Shown in pieces: positions 36,117 through 44,757 of a stretch of 64,000 nucleotides of DNA. How positions within the stretch are numbered: position 1 is the stretch's first letter; every line of letters begins with the position of its first letter. The notes beneath the pieces were generated by a model, which ran no database searches, was not told the origin of the DNA, and was given only the letters and a program-made list of their open reading frames with translations. The position numbers were made by a program, and so were the translations under genes. The DNA is from Patiriisocius sp047730165 (GTDB taxonomy: Bacteria > Bacteroidota > Bacteroidia > Flavobacteriales > Flavobacteriaceae), in assembly GCF_047730165.1 (NCBI RefSeq), contig NZ_CP159834.1, positions 1,550,001 to 1,614,000 on the forward strand, written 5' to 3'.

Positions 36117-37020
36117 CTGTCACATAATTATCGTCACCTATAATGCCATGCCTTGGATAGAAAAATGCTTGGCTAGCTGCACCGGCTATCCTGTTGTGGT
36201 GATAGATAATGCTTCTACAGATGCAACTATATCTTATATAGAGCGGCAATATCAAAACACAAGGGTATTGCCTCAAAATACGAATACGGGTTTTGGGATG
36301 GCAAATAATATAGGTATTGCCTTCGCACAAGCACAGGGAGCGACCTCTTTCTTTTTACTCAATCAAGATGCTTATTTATTTCCTGAGACCATTTCCATTT
36401 TATTAAAATTTCAGAAAGAAAATGAAGATTATGGCATTGTAAGTCCCATACATCTAGATGGATCTGGCCAGCAATTTGATAAAAAGTTTGCTGCCTATGT
36501 TAATGCGCCAGGAATTGATGCTGCTGCGGTTAAGTTATTAGAAGATACAGCAGAAACTCATATGTCAGTACCATTTGTGAATGCTGCAGGATGGATGTTG
36601 TCTCAAGAGGCAATAAAAAAAGTAGGATTGTTCGATCCCTTATTTTTTATGTACGGTGAGGATGATAATATGTGCCAGCGAATGCGCTACCACGGGTATC
36701 AAATAGGTGTGGTGCCTTCTGCAAAAATGATTCACGATAGAGCGTCAAGGGTAGCGACAGTCGCAGCGCCTTTTACAACAGCTCATTATAAGGAAGCACG
36801 TAATTTATACCTTCGGAAATTTGCCGACATCACTAACAGTGATTATGAAAAAGACTTGTGTAATACAAAAAGAGATCTTAAAAAACGGGTGAAGGAAAAT
36901 GCGATAAGATTTAGATTTTCTAAAGCTTTTAATTTTTACAAACAATTGCAATTTTTAGAAAAGCTACAGCCAGAAATTGTGCAAAGTAGAAAGAGAAATA
37001 TAACCATTCAACATACCTAA
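36106..37020 (+). CDS. Glycosyltransferase family 2 (rhamnosyltransferase-like)
   Basis: About 304 residues. The core begins almost at once (CHIIIVTYNAMPWIEKCLASC), so the TTG at 36106, overlapping the previous gene by 11 bases, is the only fitting start. VVIDNASTDATI and LLNQDAYLFPETI are the nucleotide and DxD-type motifs, and NAAGWMLSQEAIKKVGLFD with FFMYGEDDNMCQR follows. That pattern resembles rhamnosyl- and galactofuranosyltransferase-like GT2 enzymes. Exact sugar unknown. The basic C-terminal 70 residues may bind membrane lipid. Confidence 0.83.
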   Translation: MENNCHIIIVTYNAMPWIEKCLASCTGYPVVVIDNASTDATISYIERQYQNTRVLPQNTNTGFGMANNIGIAFAQAQGATSFFLLNQDAYLFPETISILLKFQKENEDYGIVSPIHLDGSGQQFDKKFAAYVNAPGIDAAAVKLLEDTAETHMSVPFVNAAGWMLSQEAIKKVGLFDPLFFMYGEDDNMCQRMRYHGYQIGVVPSAKMIHDRASRVATVAAPFTTAHYKEARNLYLRKFADITNSDYEKDLCNTKRDLKKRVKENAIRFRFSKAFNFYKQLQFLEKLQPEIVQSRKRNITIQHT

Positions 37021-37021
37021 A

Positions 37022-37978
37022 ATTATCGATCCGTTAGTCTCCATAATAATACCCACGTACAATCGAGCTCACTTGATTGTAGAGACGCTGGACTCTATTA
37101 GTAAACAAACGTATACTAACTGGGAGTGTGTTATTGTAGACGATGGCAGTACGGATAACTCACTTTCTGTAGTCTCCCAATACTGTGATCGCGACCCGCG
37201 GTTTACGTTGTATCAGCGTCCTTCAAATCTTGTTAAAGGAGCCAACGCCTGCCGTAATTATGGTTTTGAAAAAAGTAAAGGGACGTTAATTAATTGGTTT
37301 GATAGTGATGATTATATGCTGCCTACTTTCTTAGAAGAGAAGGTGTCTGTTATATTAAATGGCTCCTATGATTTTGTCATGGCAACTTCGGTAGATTGGG
37401 ATGGCGATAAGAAAGAATCCCCTATTTATAAAGTAAGTAATGAGGGTAAAGACATAAACGCCTTTAATTTTATTACCCAGCACATCAACTGCATCACAAA
37501 TGATTTTATGGCCACCAGAGCCAGTATAGCTGGGTTACGCTTTAATGAAAACCTTAAATCTGGGCAAGAATACAATTTTATTTCCAGGTATTTATGTGCC
37601 ACGACTAGTGGTTTAATTATACCAGATATACTCTCTAAAAGACGTGTACATGGAGGGTCTATACAATGGAGTGTTTCTGAAAATCAGGCAAAACACCTTA
37701 AACGTTATTACAATCGCACTATAGAGAATAAATTACATTTATTGACTGATATAGCAGAGATAGGAGATACAAGCTCAAAAACGTATCTTGTAAATTCTTT
37801 AATAAATTTTAGTTATTTGTTATTAACTGAAAAAGGCGGAATACCATATTTTAAAGATATTTTTAAATATACTAAAAACATTAAAGGGGCTGAATGTGCA
37901 ATCCACTATGCAATCGCCATCTTTGGTTTACGTTATTTTGGGAGGGGATATTCATTGTTTAAAAAAGCTAAATCCTAA
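37022..37978 (+). CDS. Glycosyltransferase family 2 with non-canonical or mutated start
   Basis: The conserved GT2 N-terminus (DPLVSIIIPTYNRAHLIVET) lies in frame but upstream of the first ordinary start, a TTG at 37073 that would remove the first beta strand and the PTYN motif. In-frame codons after the preceding TAA (37001) include ATA at 37013 and ATT at 37022. I use ATT as a provisional start; ATA, perhaps a mutated ATG, would give IPKIIDPLVS. Other motifs are intact: VIVDDGSTDNS, WFDSDDYMLP and a C-terminal RVHGGS. The gene follows the previous stop directly. It is either functional from a rare start or newly damaged. Confidence 0.7.
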   Translation: MIDPLVSIIIPTYNRAHLIVETLDSISKQTYTNWECVIVDDGSTDNSLSVVSQYCDRDPRFTLYQRPSNLVKGANACRNYGFEKSKGTLINWFDSDDYMLPTFLEEKVSVILNGSYDFVMATSVDWDGDKKESPIYKVSNEGKDINAFNFITQHINCITNDFMATRASIAGLRFNENLKSGQEYNFISRYLCATTSGLIIPDILSKRRVHGGSIQWSVSENQAKHLKRYYNRTIENKLHLLTDIAEIGDTSSKTYLVNSLINFSYLLLTEKGGIPYFKDIFKYTKNIKGAECAIHYAIAIFGLRYFGRGYSLFKKAKS

Positions 37979-37981
37979 ATC

Positions 37982-38818
37982 ATGTCTAAAAAGCCATTAG
38001 TTACATTTGTAATCCCTTGCTATAATGATGCTAGTTATATTGAGCAGGCAGTTAATTCTGCGTTAGAACAAACTATTAAAGTTGAGGTGATCGTCGTGGA
38101 TGATGGTAGTGATGATAAGACTAAAAAAGTATTAGCTACATTAAGTCCTAAGATTGATGTTTTAATCACACAGAAAAATCAAGGGCAAAGTAAAGCTCGA
38201 AATGTTGGGATTAATGCAGCAAATGGAGTTTTCATTGTTACACTTGATAGTGATGATTATTTTGAGCCACAATTTGCTGAACAAGCACTATCTATTTTTG
38301 AAAAAGAAGGAGAAGAAAAAATTGTAACCTGCCGTTCAGTTTTGTTTTTCGAAGATGGTGATACTAAGGTGTATACACCTAATGGTGGGGATATTAAACA
38401 TTTTATGTTTTCAAATGGGGCTTTAGGTACATCGATGTTTAAAAAAGAAGATTGGCAACAATGTGGAGGCTATGATGAAAAAATGAAAGATGGATGGGAG
38501 GACTGGGAGTTTTTTATCAGACTTATAAAAGATGGAGGAGAATGTTTCGTGCTAGAAGCACAACTTTTTAATTATAGGCAAAAAAAATATTCTACCACCA
38601 CGAGAGCAAATAATAATAGAAACCAATTATTATCATATATCTTAAAAAAGAACAAGGATGTTTATACAAAGTACTTTGATAGTACGATAGATTTTTTAAT
38701 TCAAAAATTAGAAAAAGAGGAAGTAGAACGGTATAAAAATCTAGATAGATTAGATTACAAAGTGGGTAAAGCCATTCTCGATCCTATGAGAAAATTCAAA
38801 AAAGGATTTAAAAAATAA
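37982..38818 (+). CDS. Glycosyltransferase family 2
   Basis: A 278-residue GT-A transferase. PLVTFVIPCYNDASYIEQAV opens the chain, EVIVVDDGSDDKT holds the uridine-binding Asp, VTLDSDDYFEPQF is the DxD motif, and GGYDEKMKDGWEDWEFFIRL carries the late catalytic ED. No membrane span; a basic C-terminus (MRKFKKGFKK) could dock to the inner membrane. It sits between two other GT2 genes of similar size with 2-3-base gaps. The triplet could be old duplicates, but the sequences are well diverged. Confidence 0.9.
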   Translation: MSKKPLVTFVIPCYNDASYIEQAVNSALEQTIKVEVIVVDDGSDDKTKKVLATLSPKIDVLITQKNQGQSKARNVGINAANGVFIVTLDSDDYFEPQFAEQALSIFEKEGEEKIVTCRSVLFFEDGDTKVYTPNGGDIKHFMFSNGALGTSMFKKEDWQQCGGYDEKMKDGWEDWEFFIRLIKDGGECFVLEAQLFNYRQKKYSTTTRANNNRNQLLSYILKKNKDVYTKYFDSTIDFLIQKLEKEEVERYKNLDRLDYKVGKAILDPMRKFKKGFKK

Positions 38819-38820
38819 TC

Positions 38821-39741
38821 ATGCAGAAGCCTTTAGTTTCCATCCTCATGGCTACCTATAACAGGGCGCATCTTATTGCTGAAACGCTCCGTTCTGTTCA
38901 GGCGCAGTCCTTCATAAATTTTGAGTGTATTATTATAGATGATGGAGGCGCAGATACTACGGCAGCAGTAATAGCACCATTTCTAGAGGATGCTCGGTTT
39001 AGCTTCAGAAAAAGGCCAAACAACTATGGCAAAGGGCTACCTGGTTGTCGCAATTTTGGTTTAGATATTGCAAAAGGGAATTTTATTATCTTTTTTGATG
39101 ATGATGATATTGTACACCCCCGTAATTTGGAACATTGTGTAAATGAATTACAAAATTGTGATTATAATTTTTGCAGGTATAAAAGGGATGTATTTATTGG
39201 AGAATTTAGTTATAAATTTGATTTAATTGAAAGTTATGAAAAATTTATAATTTCGAAAAAAGATATTTTAAAAGTAATAAATAATCAACTTCCATTTAAC
39301 TCTTGTGCAATTATGTGGAGCGCAAGTTGTTTTGAGAAAAATCGTTTTAAAGAACAATTAATGTATGCTGAAGAATGGGAGCTTTATACCCGTATTTTAA
39401 GTCAAGGATTTAGTGGTGTTTCTATAGGAAAAACACTTTTTTATGGGCGTAAACACCCTCAATCTAATACAGGAGAGTTTTATAATGGAAATCAAATGCG
39501 TTTTGCATCTAAGGTTGAAGCGAGCACTCTAATTATTTCAAACCTCAATAATAGAAATTTGTTATCAACTGCAATACAAAAATATTTTATTTGGGAAGCT
39601 GTAATTTTAAAGTCAAAATTAATTTACGAACACCTTCTAGGACAATCTAGCGTAACATTAGTTCAAAAAGCAAAAGCTATAATTTTATACACTTTAAGTC
39701 CATTAATTAAGATATATTTGAGAAGGAAAAAGAATCACTAA
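38821..39741 (+). CDS. Glycosyltransferase family 2
   Basis: A 306-residue GT-A enzyme. PLVSILMATYNRAHLIAETL and CIIIDDGGADTT are the N-terminal motifs, IIFFDDDDIVHPRNLEHC is the DxD region and YAEEWELYTRIL the late acidic motif. Its layout parallels the GT2 gene at 37022 (same RAHLI...ETL wording), suggesting the two are paralogues. Donor and linkage unknown. Confidence 0.88.
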   Translation: MQKPLVSILMATYNRAHLIAETLRSVQAQSFINFECIIIDDGGADTTAAVIAPFLEDARFSFRKRPNNYGKGLPGCRNFGLDIAKGNFIIFFDDDDIVHPRNLEHCVNELQNCDYNFCRYKRDVFIGEFSYKFDLIESYEKFIISKKDILKVINNQLPFNSCAIMWSASCFEKNRFKEQLMYAEEWELYTRILSQGFSGVSIGKTLFYGRKHPQSNTGEFYNGNQMRFASKVEASTLIISNLNNRNLLSTAIQKYFIWEAVILKSKLIYEHLLGQSSVTLVQKAKAIILYTLSPLIKIYLRRKKNH

Positions 39742-39754
39742 CCAACTTATCCTT

Positions 39755-40861
39755 TTGAAAATACTTGTTTGTTTTGGAACGCGACCAGAAGCCATTAAAA
39801 TGGCACCCGTTTGCCACGAGCTTAAAAAACAGGGCATCCCTTATAAATTATGTGTGACAGGACAGCATAGAGAAATGCTGGATCAAGTTCTCGATTTTTT
39901 TGAATTGACTCCAGATTATGATCTTGATTTAATGAAACACAATCAAGGACTAAATGAGTTAAGTGCACGTATTTTAGTAGGCATGAATACCGTTTTTGAT
40001 TCAGAATTATTTGACTTGGTTCTTGTACATGGGGATACAACTACCTCGTCTATGGTGGCTTTAGCAAGTTTTCATAAAGGCATTCAAGTGGGGCATGTAG
40101 AAGCTGGTTTAAGAACCTACAATAAAAAATCTCCTTTCCCAGAAGAATTAAATAGACAGCTTACGGGCCGAATAGCAGATTATCATTTTGCCCCTACACA
40201 AAGAGCCAAAGATAATTTAGTAAAAGAGGGCGTAGCAGAAAAATTAATCATTGTTACAGGAAATACAGTCACAGATGCGTTAGCTTACGCAGTGGATAAG
40301 GTGTCAAATAAGTATGAAAGTGAGACCATTGCAAGTCTCAAAAAACTTGTAGACAGCAGTAAGCGTCTTATTTTAGTTACAGGGCATCGCCGTGAGAGTT
40401 TTGGTCAAGGATTCCAAGATTTTTGTGAAGCACTTCTGCTAATTGCAGCAGACCCATCGCTCCAACTTATTTACCCGGTACATTTAAATCCAAATGTGCA
40501 AGAAGTGGTGTTTAAAATGCTGTCAAAACAAGATAATATTCATTTAATTGCTCCATTAGACTATCCATCATTTGTTTGGTTAATGAATCAAGCTGCCGTA
40601 ATTATTTCAGATTCTGGTGGGATTCAAGAAGAAGCACCTAGTTTATCAGTTCCGGTAGTTGTTACGAGAGACACCACAGAACGTTTTGAAGGTATTGACG
40701 CAGGGATTTCCTTTTTAGTGGGTACAAGCACAAAAAGGATCGTTGATAAAACTTCGGAAATATTAAAGCGATTAGATGATTTTAAGGGAATTAAAAATCC
40801 CTATGGCGATGGCGATGCAGCAGAAAAAATTATTGCATTCATTTCACAAGAGCTAAACTAA
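39755..40861 (+). CDS. wecB: UDP-N-acetylglucosamine 2-epimerase, non-hydrolysing
   Basis: A 368-residue enzyme interconverting UDP-GlcNAc and UDP-ManNAc. Family hallmarks are CFGTRPEAIKMAPV, VTGQHREMLDQVL, VHGDTTTS, VGHVEAGLRTYNKKSPFPEE, NRQLTGRIADYHFAPT and SDSGGIQEEAPSL. Translation begins at a TTG (39755), since the family start MKILVxFGTRPE has no ATG available. UDP-ManNAc could be used directly or as a precursor of ManNAcA. This enzyme differs from the hydrolysing epimerase at 44758, so the locus may feed two ManNAc-derived branches. Confidence 0.94.
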   Translation: MKILVCFGTRPEAIKMAPVCHELKKQGIPYKLCVTGQHREMLDQVLDFFELTPDYDLDLMKHNQGLNELSARILVGMNTVFDSELFDLVLVHGDTTTSSMVALASFHKGIQVGHVEAGLRTYNKKSPFPEELNRQLTGRIADYHFAPTQRAKDNLVKEGVAEKLIIVTGNTVTDALAYAVDKVSNKYESETIASLKKLVDSSKRLILVTGHRRESFGQGFQDFCEALLLIAADPSLQLIYPVHLNPNVQEVVFKMLSKQDNIHLIAPLDYPSFVWLMNQAAVIISDSGGIQEEAPSLSVPVVVTRDTTERFEGIDAGISFLVGTSTKRIVDKTSEILKRLDDFKGIKNPYGDGDAAEKIIAFISQELN

Positions 40862-40866
40862 ATACA

Positions 40867-42111
40867 GTGAAGAAGAAGCTATTAATCTTTGCCGAAACAA
40901 TTGATATAGATGCTAGTAGTGCTGGTAAAGCAAACGCTGGGTTTATTCATTCTTTAGTTACGACTGGTTTTGATGTTTCTGTATTGCACTATTCTCATAA
41001 AGAAATTACTTTACCATCTATCCAGCCTCTTTTAATTACAGAATCTAAAACAGATATTAATTATTGGTTAAGTAGGGTACAACGTGTTTTACAACGTATT
41101 TCTGGCAAGAATTTTTCAAAAAGTCTTGAGAATAGATTCGGTTTTTCCTTTACGTTTAAGAACGATACCAATAGTATGGCACACGCTATAAAAAGCGTAA
41201 AAAATGATTTTGATCTCTTAATCACTCTAAGTAAAGGGGCCAGTTATAGGACCCACGCAGCAGCATTAAAGTGCCCAAAATTACATCATAAGTGGTTGGC
41301 ATATATGCACGATCCCTATCCGTTTCATTTATACCCTCCACCATATAATTGGAAAGAAGCTGGTTCTCAGCAGAAGGAGGCTTTTTTTAAAGAAGTTTCT
41401 GAAAAGGCCAGGTATTCAGGCTTTCCAAGTAAATTGCTAATGGAGTGGATGAGTGCCTATTTTCCTAATTTTTTAAAGACAGGAATTGTTTTACCGCATC
41501 AAAACATCCGTGTCGAATTAAAAGTTGATAAGGTGCCGGATTATTTAGATGTTAAAAAGTTTAACATTATGCACGCTGGCTCATTATTAGATCATCGCAA
41601 TCCATTTCCATTAATTGAGGGTTATAGAAAGTTTCTTTTAGAAAATGCAGAGGCAGCTGAGGATAGCCAACTGTTACTTATCGGTTCTGCAACATTCCAT
41701 GAGCCAAGCTTAACAAACGAATGTAGAGTTACTCCTAGTATATATAAAAGTGATGGTTATATACCTTTTTATGAAGTGCAGGCAATTCAAAAACATACTA
41801 CCTGTCTTATTGTATTAGAGGCTATTTCTAGTGTGAGTCCGTTTTTACCGGGAAAGTTTCCTCATTATGTAAAAGAAAATAAAACTATTATTCACTTAGG
41901 TCCAAAAAATAGTGAGACTAGAAGATTACTAGGTGAGGCGTATCCATTTTCTTGTGACGCTAATGACATTGATGAGATTTCAAATATTATATCAAAGTTA
42001 TATAAACTTTGGAAAAGAAATATCCCGTTGAATCTAAATAGACCAGACTTGCAGTATTACTCTTCAATAACATATTTTAACAACCAATTTCGAACTTTAT
42101 TTAATGAATGA
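40867..42111 (+). CDS. GT-B-like glycosyltransferase
   Basis: A 414-residue protein starting at a GTG (40867), 5 bases after wecB. The GT-B type N-terminal half (KLLIFAETIDIDASSAGKAN, then LAYMHDPYPFHLYPPPYNW) and the start of a donor domain (FNIMHAGSLLDHRNPFPLIEGY, about residue 237) are visible. The usual E-x7-E motif is replaced by a weaker CLIVLEAISSVSPFLPGKFP. I call it a probable transferase of the GT4 superfamily. No membrane segment or signal peptide. Confidence 0.62.
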   Translation: MKKKLLIFAETIDIDASSAGKANAGFIHSLVTTGFDVSVLHYSHKEITLPSIQPLLITESKTDINYWLSRVQRVLQRISGKNFSKSLENRFGFSFTFKNDTNSMAHAIKSVKNDFDLLITLSKGASYRTHAAALKCPKLHHKWLAYMHDPYPFHLYPPPYNWKEAGSQQKEAFFKEVSEKARYSGFPSKLLMEWMSAYFPNFLKTGIVLPHQNIRVELKVDKVPDYLDVKKFNIMHAGSLLDHRNPFPLIEGYRKFLLENAEAAEDSQLLLIGSATFHEPSLTNECRVTPSIYKSDGYIPFYEVQAIQKHTTCLIVLEAISSVSPFLPGKFPHYVKENKTIIHLGPKNSETRRLLGEAYPFSCDANDIDEISNIISKLYKLWKRNIPLNLNRPDLQYYSSITYFNNQFRTLFNE

Positions 42112-43066
42112 TATGCACATTAAAGTCAATCCATTGTTTTCGATTCACATTAGTACCTATAACAGGTTAGCTGCATTAAATATAACGCTGGATAAAAGCA
42201 AAAATCTTCTTAGTGATCCAAGGGTAGAATGCATTATCTGTGATGATGCATCAACAGACGGAACTTCGGAATTTATTCGTTCAGAATATCCAGAAATAAT
42301 TTTAATTTCACATAGAGTAAATAAAGGATTAATCTATAATCGTAATTTGATGTTGGAAACAACTAAAGCTAAATATGCTATTTCATTGGATGACGATTCA
42401 TATTTTTTATCTAACAATGTGCTAACGTGTATAGAAGATTATTTTTTACTAAATGAACAAGTGGGGTTACTTGCATGTCGAATTTTGTGGAGTAAAGAAA
42501 ATCCGAAAGAGTTGGTGTCAGCTGAAAAAAATGAACGAGTACAAGGGTTTGTTGGCTGCGGACATGTTTGGAGAATGAAAGCATGGAGGACTATCTCTAA
42601 TTACCCCGAGTGGTTCGTTTTCTATGGAGAAGAACAGTATGGAGCCTATCAACTCTTTAAAATTGGATGGGAAGTACATTACGTACCTTCACTTTTTATA
42701 AAACACTGCGTTGATGTAAAAAGTAGAAAAGTAGACGATGATTATATGCTTAGAATGAGAAGATCTCTGCGCGCAGGATGGTATTTGATGTTCTTATTTT
42801 ATCCAAAACGCATATATTTTAGAAGATTTTTTTATTCATTATGGATTCAATTTAAAACAAAGATATTTAAAGGTAATTTAAAGGCATTTACGGCATTAAT
42901 CTTGGCACTATTAGATGCAATTCGGCATATTCCATATTACAACAAAACAAATCGAATTTCTGCCGATGAGCTTGCGATATTTGAATCATTGCCAAAAACA
43001 AAAATCTATTGGGAGCCCTACATAAATGATCAAGGCACCAAGAATAATTTAAATAAAATTATTTAA
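42104..43066 (+). CDS. Glycosyltransferase family 2
   Basis: A 320-residue GT-A enzyme. PLFSIHISTYNRLAALNITL, CIICDDASTDGTSEFI and ISLDDDSYFLSNNV are the expected motifs, and GCGHVWRMKAWR with FYGEEQYGAYQL forms the acceptor-side part. The ATG at 42104 overlaps the preceding gene by 8 bases; an ATG three codons later is equally possible. The C-terminal 100 residues are basic and aromatic and may be amphipathic. Donor unknown. Confidence 0.85.
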   Translation: MNDMHIKVNPLFSIHISTYNRLAALNITLDKSKNLLSDPRVECIICDDASTDGTSEFIRSEYPEIILISHRVNKGLIYNRNLMLETTKAKYAISLDDDSYFLSNNVLTCIEDYFLLNEQVGLLACRILWSKENPKELVSAEKNERVQGFVGCGHVWRMKAWRTISNYPEWFVFYGEEQYGAYQLFKIGWEVHYVPSLFIKHCVDVKSRKVDDDYMLRMRRSLRAGWYLMFLFYPKRIYFRRFFYSLWIQFKTKIFKGNLKAFTALILALLDAIRHIPYYNKTNRISADELAIFESLPKTKIYWEPYINDQGTKNNLNKII

Positions 43067-43069
43067 TAT

Positions 43070-43705
43070 ATGCAGATTTATAAAGACAGATCAGTTTTTG
43101 GGATAAAAAAGTTACACGACTTTTTTAAAGTAGCCCCTAATAAAACAGTGAGCGACATAGGTGCTGGGTTTGGACATATGCAAAAACCTATTGAGGAAAT
43201 TGGAGGCAATTGGCAGCCTTTTGACTATGTCCCAAAAATGGATTTCTCCACCATCTGGGACGTGAGTATGCCAGCACCAGAAAAAACGAAGAAGGCTGGG
43301 CTCGTTATCATGCTAGAAGTATTAGAGCATTTACCCAACCCGCAGATGGCTCTTAAAAACATAGCAGGCCATATGGAAAAAGGAGGGTATCTTATTTTGT
43401 CCACGCCTAACCCGCAATCAAGCAAAAACAGATTGCATCTCTTGTTAAAAGGAACTTTATATGCTTTTCAACCAAAACATATAAAGGAGTATCACGTGTT
43501 CACTCCTTGGGAGCACATCGTAACTCAGTTTTTAAAAGAGGCAGGATTTGAAGTGCTCGAGTATGCCATAGTGGACACGCATTATAAAGATAGAAAAACA
43601 AGTTCCTTTAAAGATTGGTTTAAAAAAAGAGTAGAAAATTATATCGAGCGTAGATATCCATTATCTATGGGTATGAGCTACGGGATGGTAGTAAAAAAAA
43701 TATAA
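43070..43705 (+). CDS. Class I SAM-dependent methyltransferase (type 11-like)
   Basis: A 211-residue methyltransferase. VSDIGAGFGHMQKPIEE is SAM motif I, LVIMLEVLEHLPNPQMAL motif II and GGYLILSTPNP motif III. Third methyltransferase of the locus; it starts 3 bases after the GT2 gene and precedes the sialic-acid genes. The target may be a sugar hydroxyl or a lipid-linked intermediate, which the sequence does not tell. No membrane segments. Confidence 0.82.
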   Translation: MQIYKDRSVFGIKKLHDFFKVAPNKTVSDIGAGFGHMQKPIEEIGGNWQPFDYVPKMDFSTIWDVSMPAPEKTKKAGLVIMLEVLEHLPNPQMALKNIAGHMEKGGYLILSTPNPQSSKNRLHLLLKGTLYAFQPKHIKEYHVFTPWEHIVTQFLKEAGFEVLEYAIVDTHYKDRKTSSFKDWFKKRVENYIERRYPLSMGMSYGMVVKKI

Positions 43706-43752
43706 GAATCACTTTCAATAAATCTGTTTCAAAATTGGTAAATTGCATATGT

Positions 43753-44757
43753 ATGACCCACCCGTTTATCATAGCCGAAATAGCACAAGCCCACAATGGT
43801 AGTTTTGACAAAGCCCTTGATTATATAGACGCTTTAGCTGAAACTGGTATAGATGCGATTAAATTTCAAACCCATATTGCCGCGGCAGAAAGCAGTATAC
43901 ACGAACCTTTCAGAATAAAATTTAGTGATCAAGATGCCACACGCTTTGATTACTGGAAACGAATGGAGTTTTCAAAAGTACAGTGGAAGGAGCTGAAAGC
44001 CCGATGTGAAAAAGCAGGAGTAGAATTTATATCCTCCCCCTTTAGCAATGCTGCTGTAGACTTACTTGAAGAAATAGGAGTGAAGCGTTACAAAGTAGGC
44101 TCGGGCGAAGTAAATAACTTTTTGTTGCTGGAGAAAATGGCGCAAACAGGTAAGCCAATTATTGTTTCTTCAGGGATGAGTTCTTTTGCAGAATTAGATC
44201 AAACGGTATCCTTTTTGAAAAAGAAAAAAGCAGACTATTCCATTTTACAATGCACAACGAGTTATCCAACGCTACCCGCACAGTATGGATTAAATGTCAT
44301 TTCAGAATTAAAAGAAAGATATCATGTGCCTATAGGTTTTTCAGATCATTCTGCAGAATCTGCTACCTGTATCGCTGCAGCTGCTTTAGGCGCAGAAATC
44401 TTAGAATTTCACGCGGTGTTTAGTCACAGTGATTTTGGACCGGACGCTTCTTCATCAATTGAAATTTCAGAAATACCAAAAATGGTGCACTCCATTAGAG
44501 CGATTGCAAAGGCATTGCAGCATCCTATTGATAAAAATGATAACAACCAGTTTACAGCGCTAAAACAGATTTTTGAGAAATCTTTAGCGGTGAACAAAGA
44601 CTTACCAAAAGGGCATATACTGTCCTTTGAAGATTTGGAAGCAAAAAAACCGAAAGGCTTTGGGATTGACGCAGCTCAATTTCAAGACATTCTAGGAAAA
44701 CAAACAAACGCAGCCCTCTCAAAGTGGGATTTCTTAACACAAGATGTACTTGAATAA
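43753..44757 (+). CDS. neuB: N-acetylneuraminate synthase
   Basis: About 334 residues from the ATG at 43753 (MTHPFIIAEIAQAHNG); an upstream in-frame TTG at 43735 adds an unlikely MVNCIC. NeuB condenses phosphoenolpyruvate with ManNAc to give Neu5Ac. Typical motifs are AEIAQAHNG, AIKFQTH, FISSPFS, KVGSGE, SSGMSS, CTTSYP and GFSDHS. A C-terminal antifreeze-like (SAF) domain occupies about 280-334. Family members that make legionaminic or pseudaminic acid look similar. The accessory genes those sugars need are absent from the window, so Neu5Ac is favoured. Confidence 0.88.
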   Translation: MTHPFIIAEIAQAHNGSFDKALDYIDALAETGIDAIKFQTHIAAAESSIHEPFRIKFSDQDATRFDYWKRMEFSKVQWKELKARCEKAGVEFISSPFSNAAVDLLEEIGVKRYKVGSGEVNNFLLLEKMAQTGKPIIVSSGMSSFAELDQTVSFLKKKKADYSILQCTTSYPTLPAQYGLNVISELKERYHVPIGFSDHSAESATCIAAAALGAEILEFHAVFSHSDFGPDASSSIEISEIPKMVHSIRAIAKALQHPIDKNDNNQFTALKQIFEKSLAVNKDLPKGHILSFEDLEAKKPKGFGIDAAQFQDILGKQTNAALSKWDFLTQDVLE

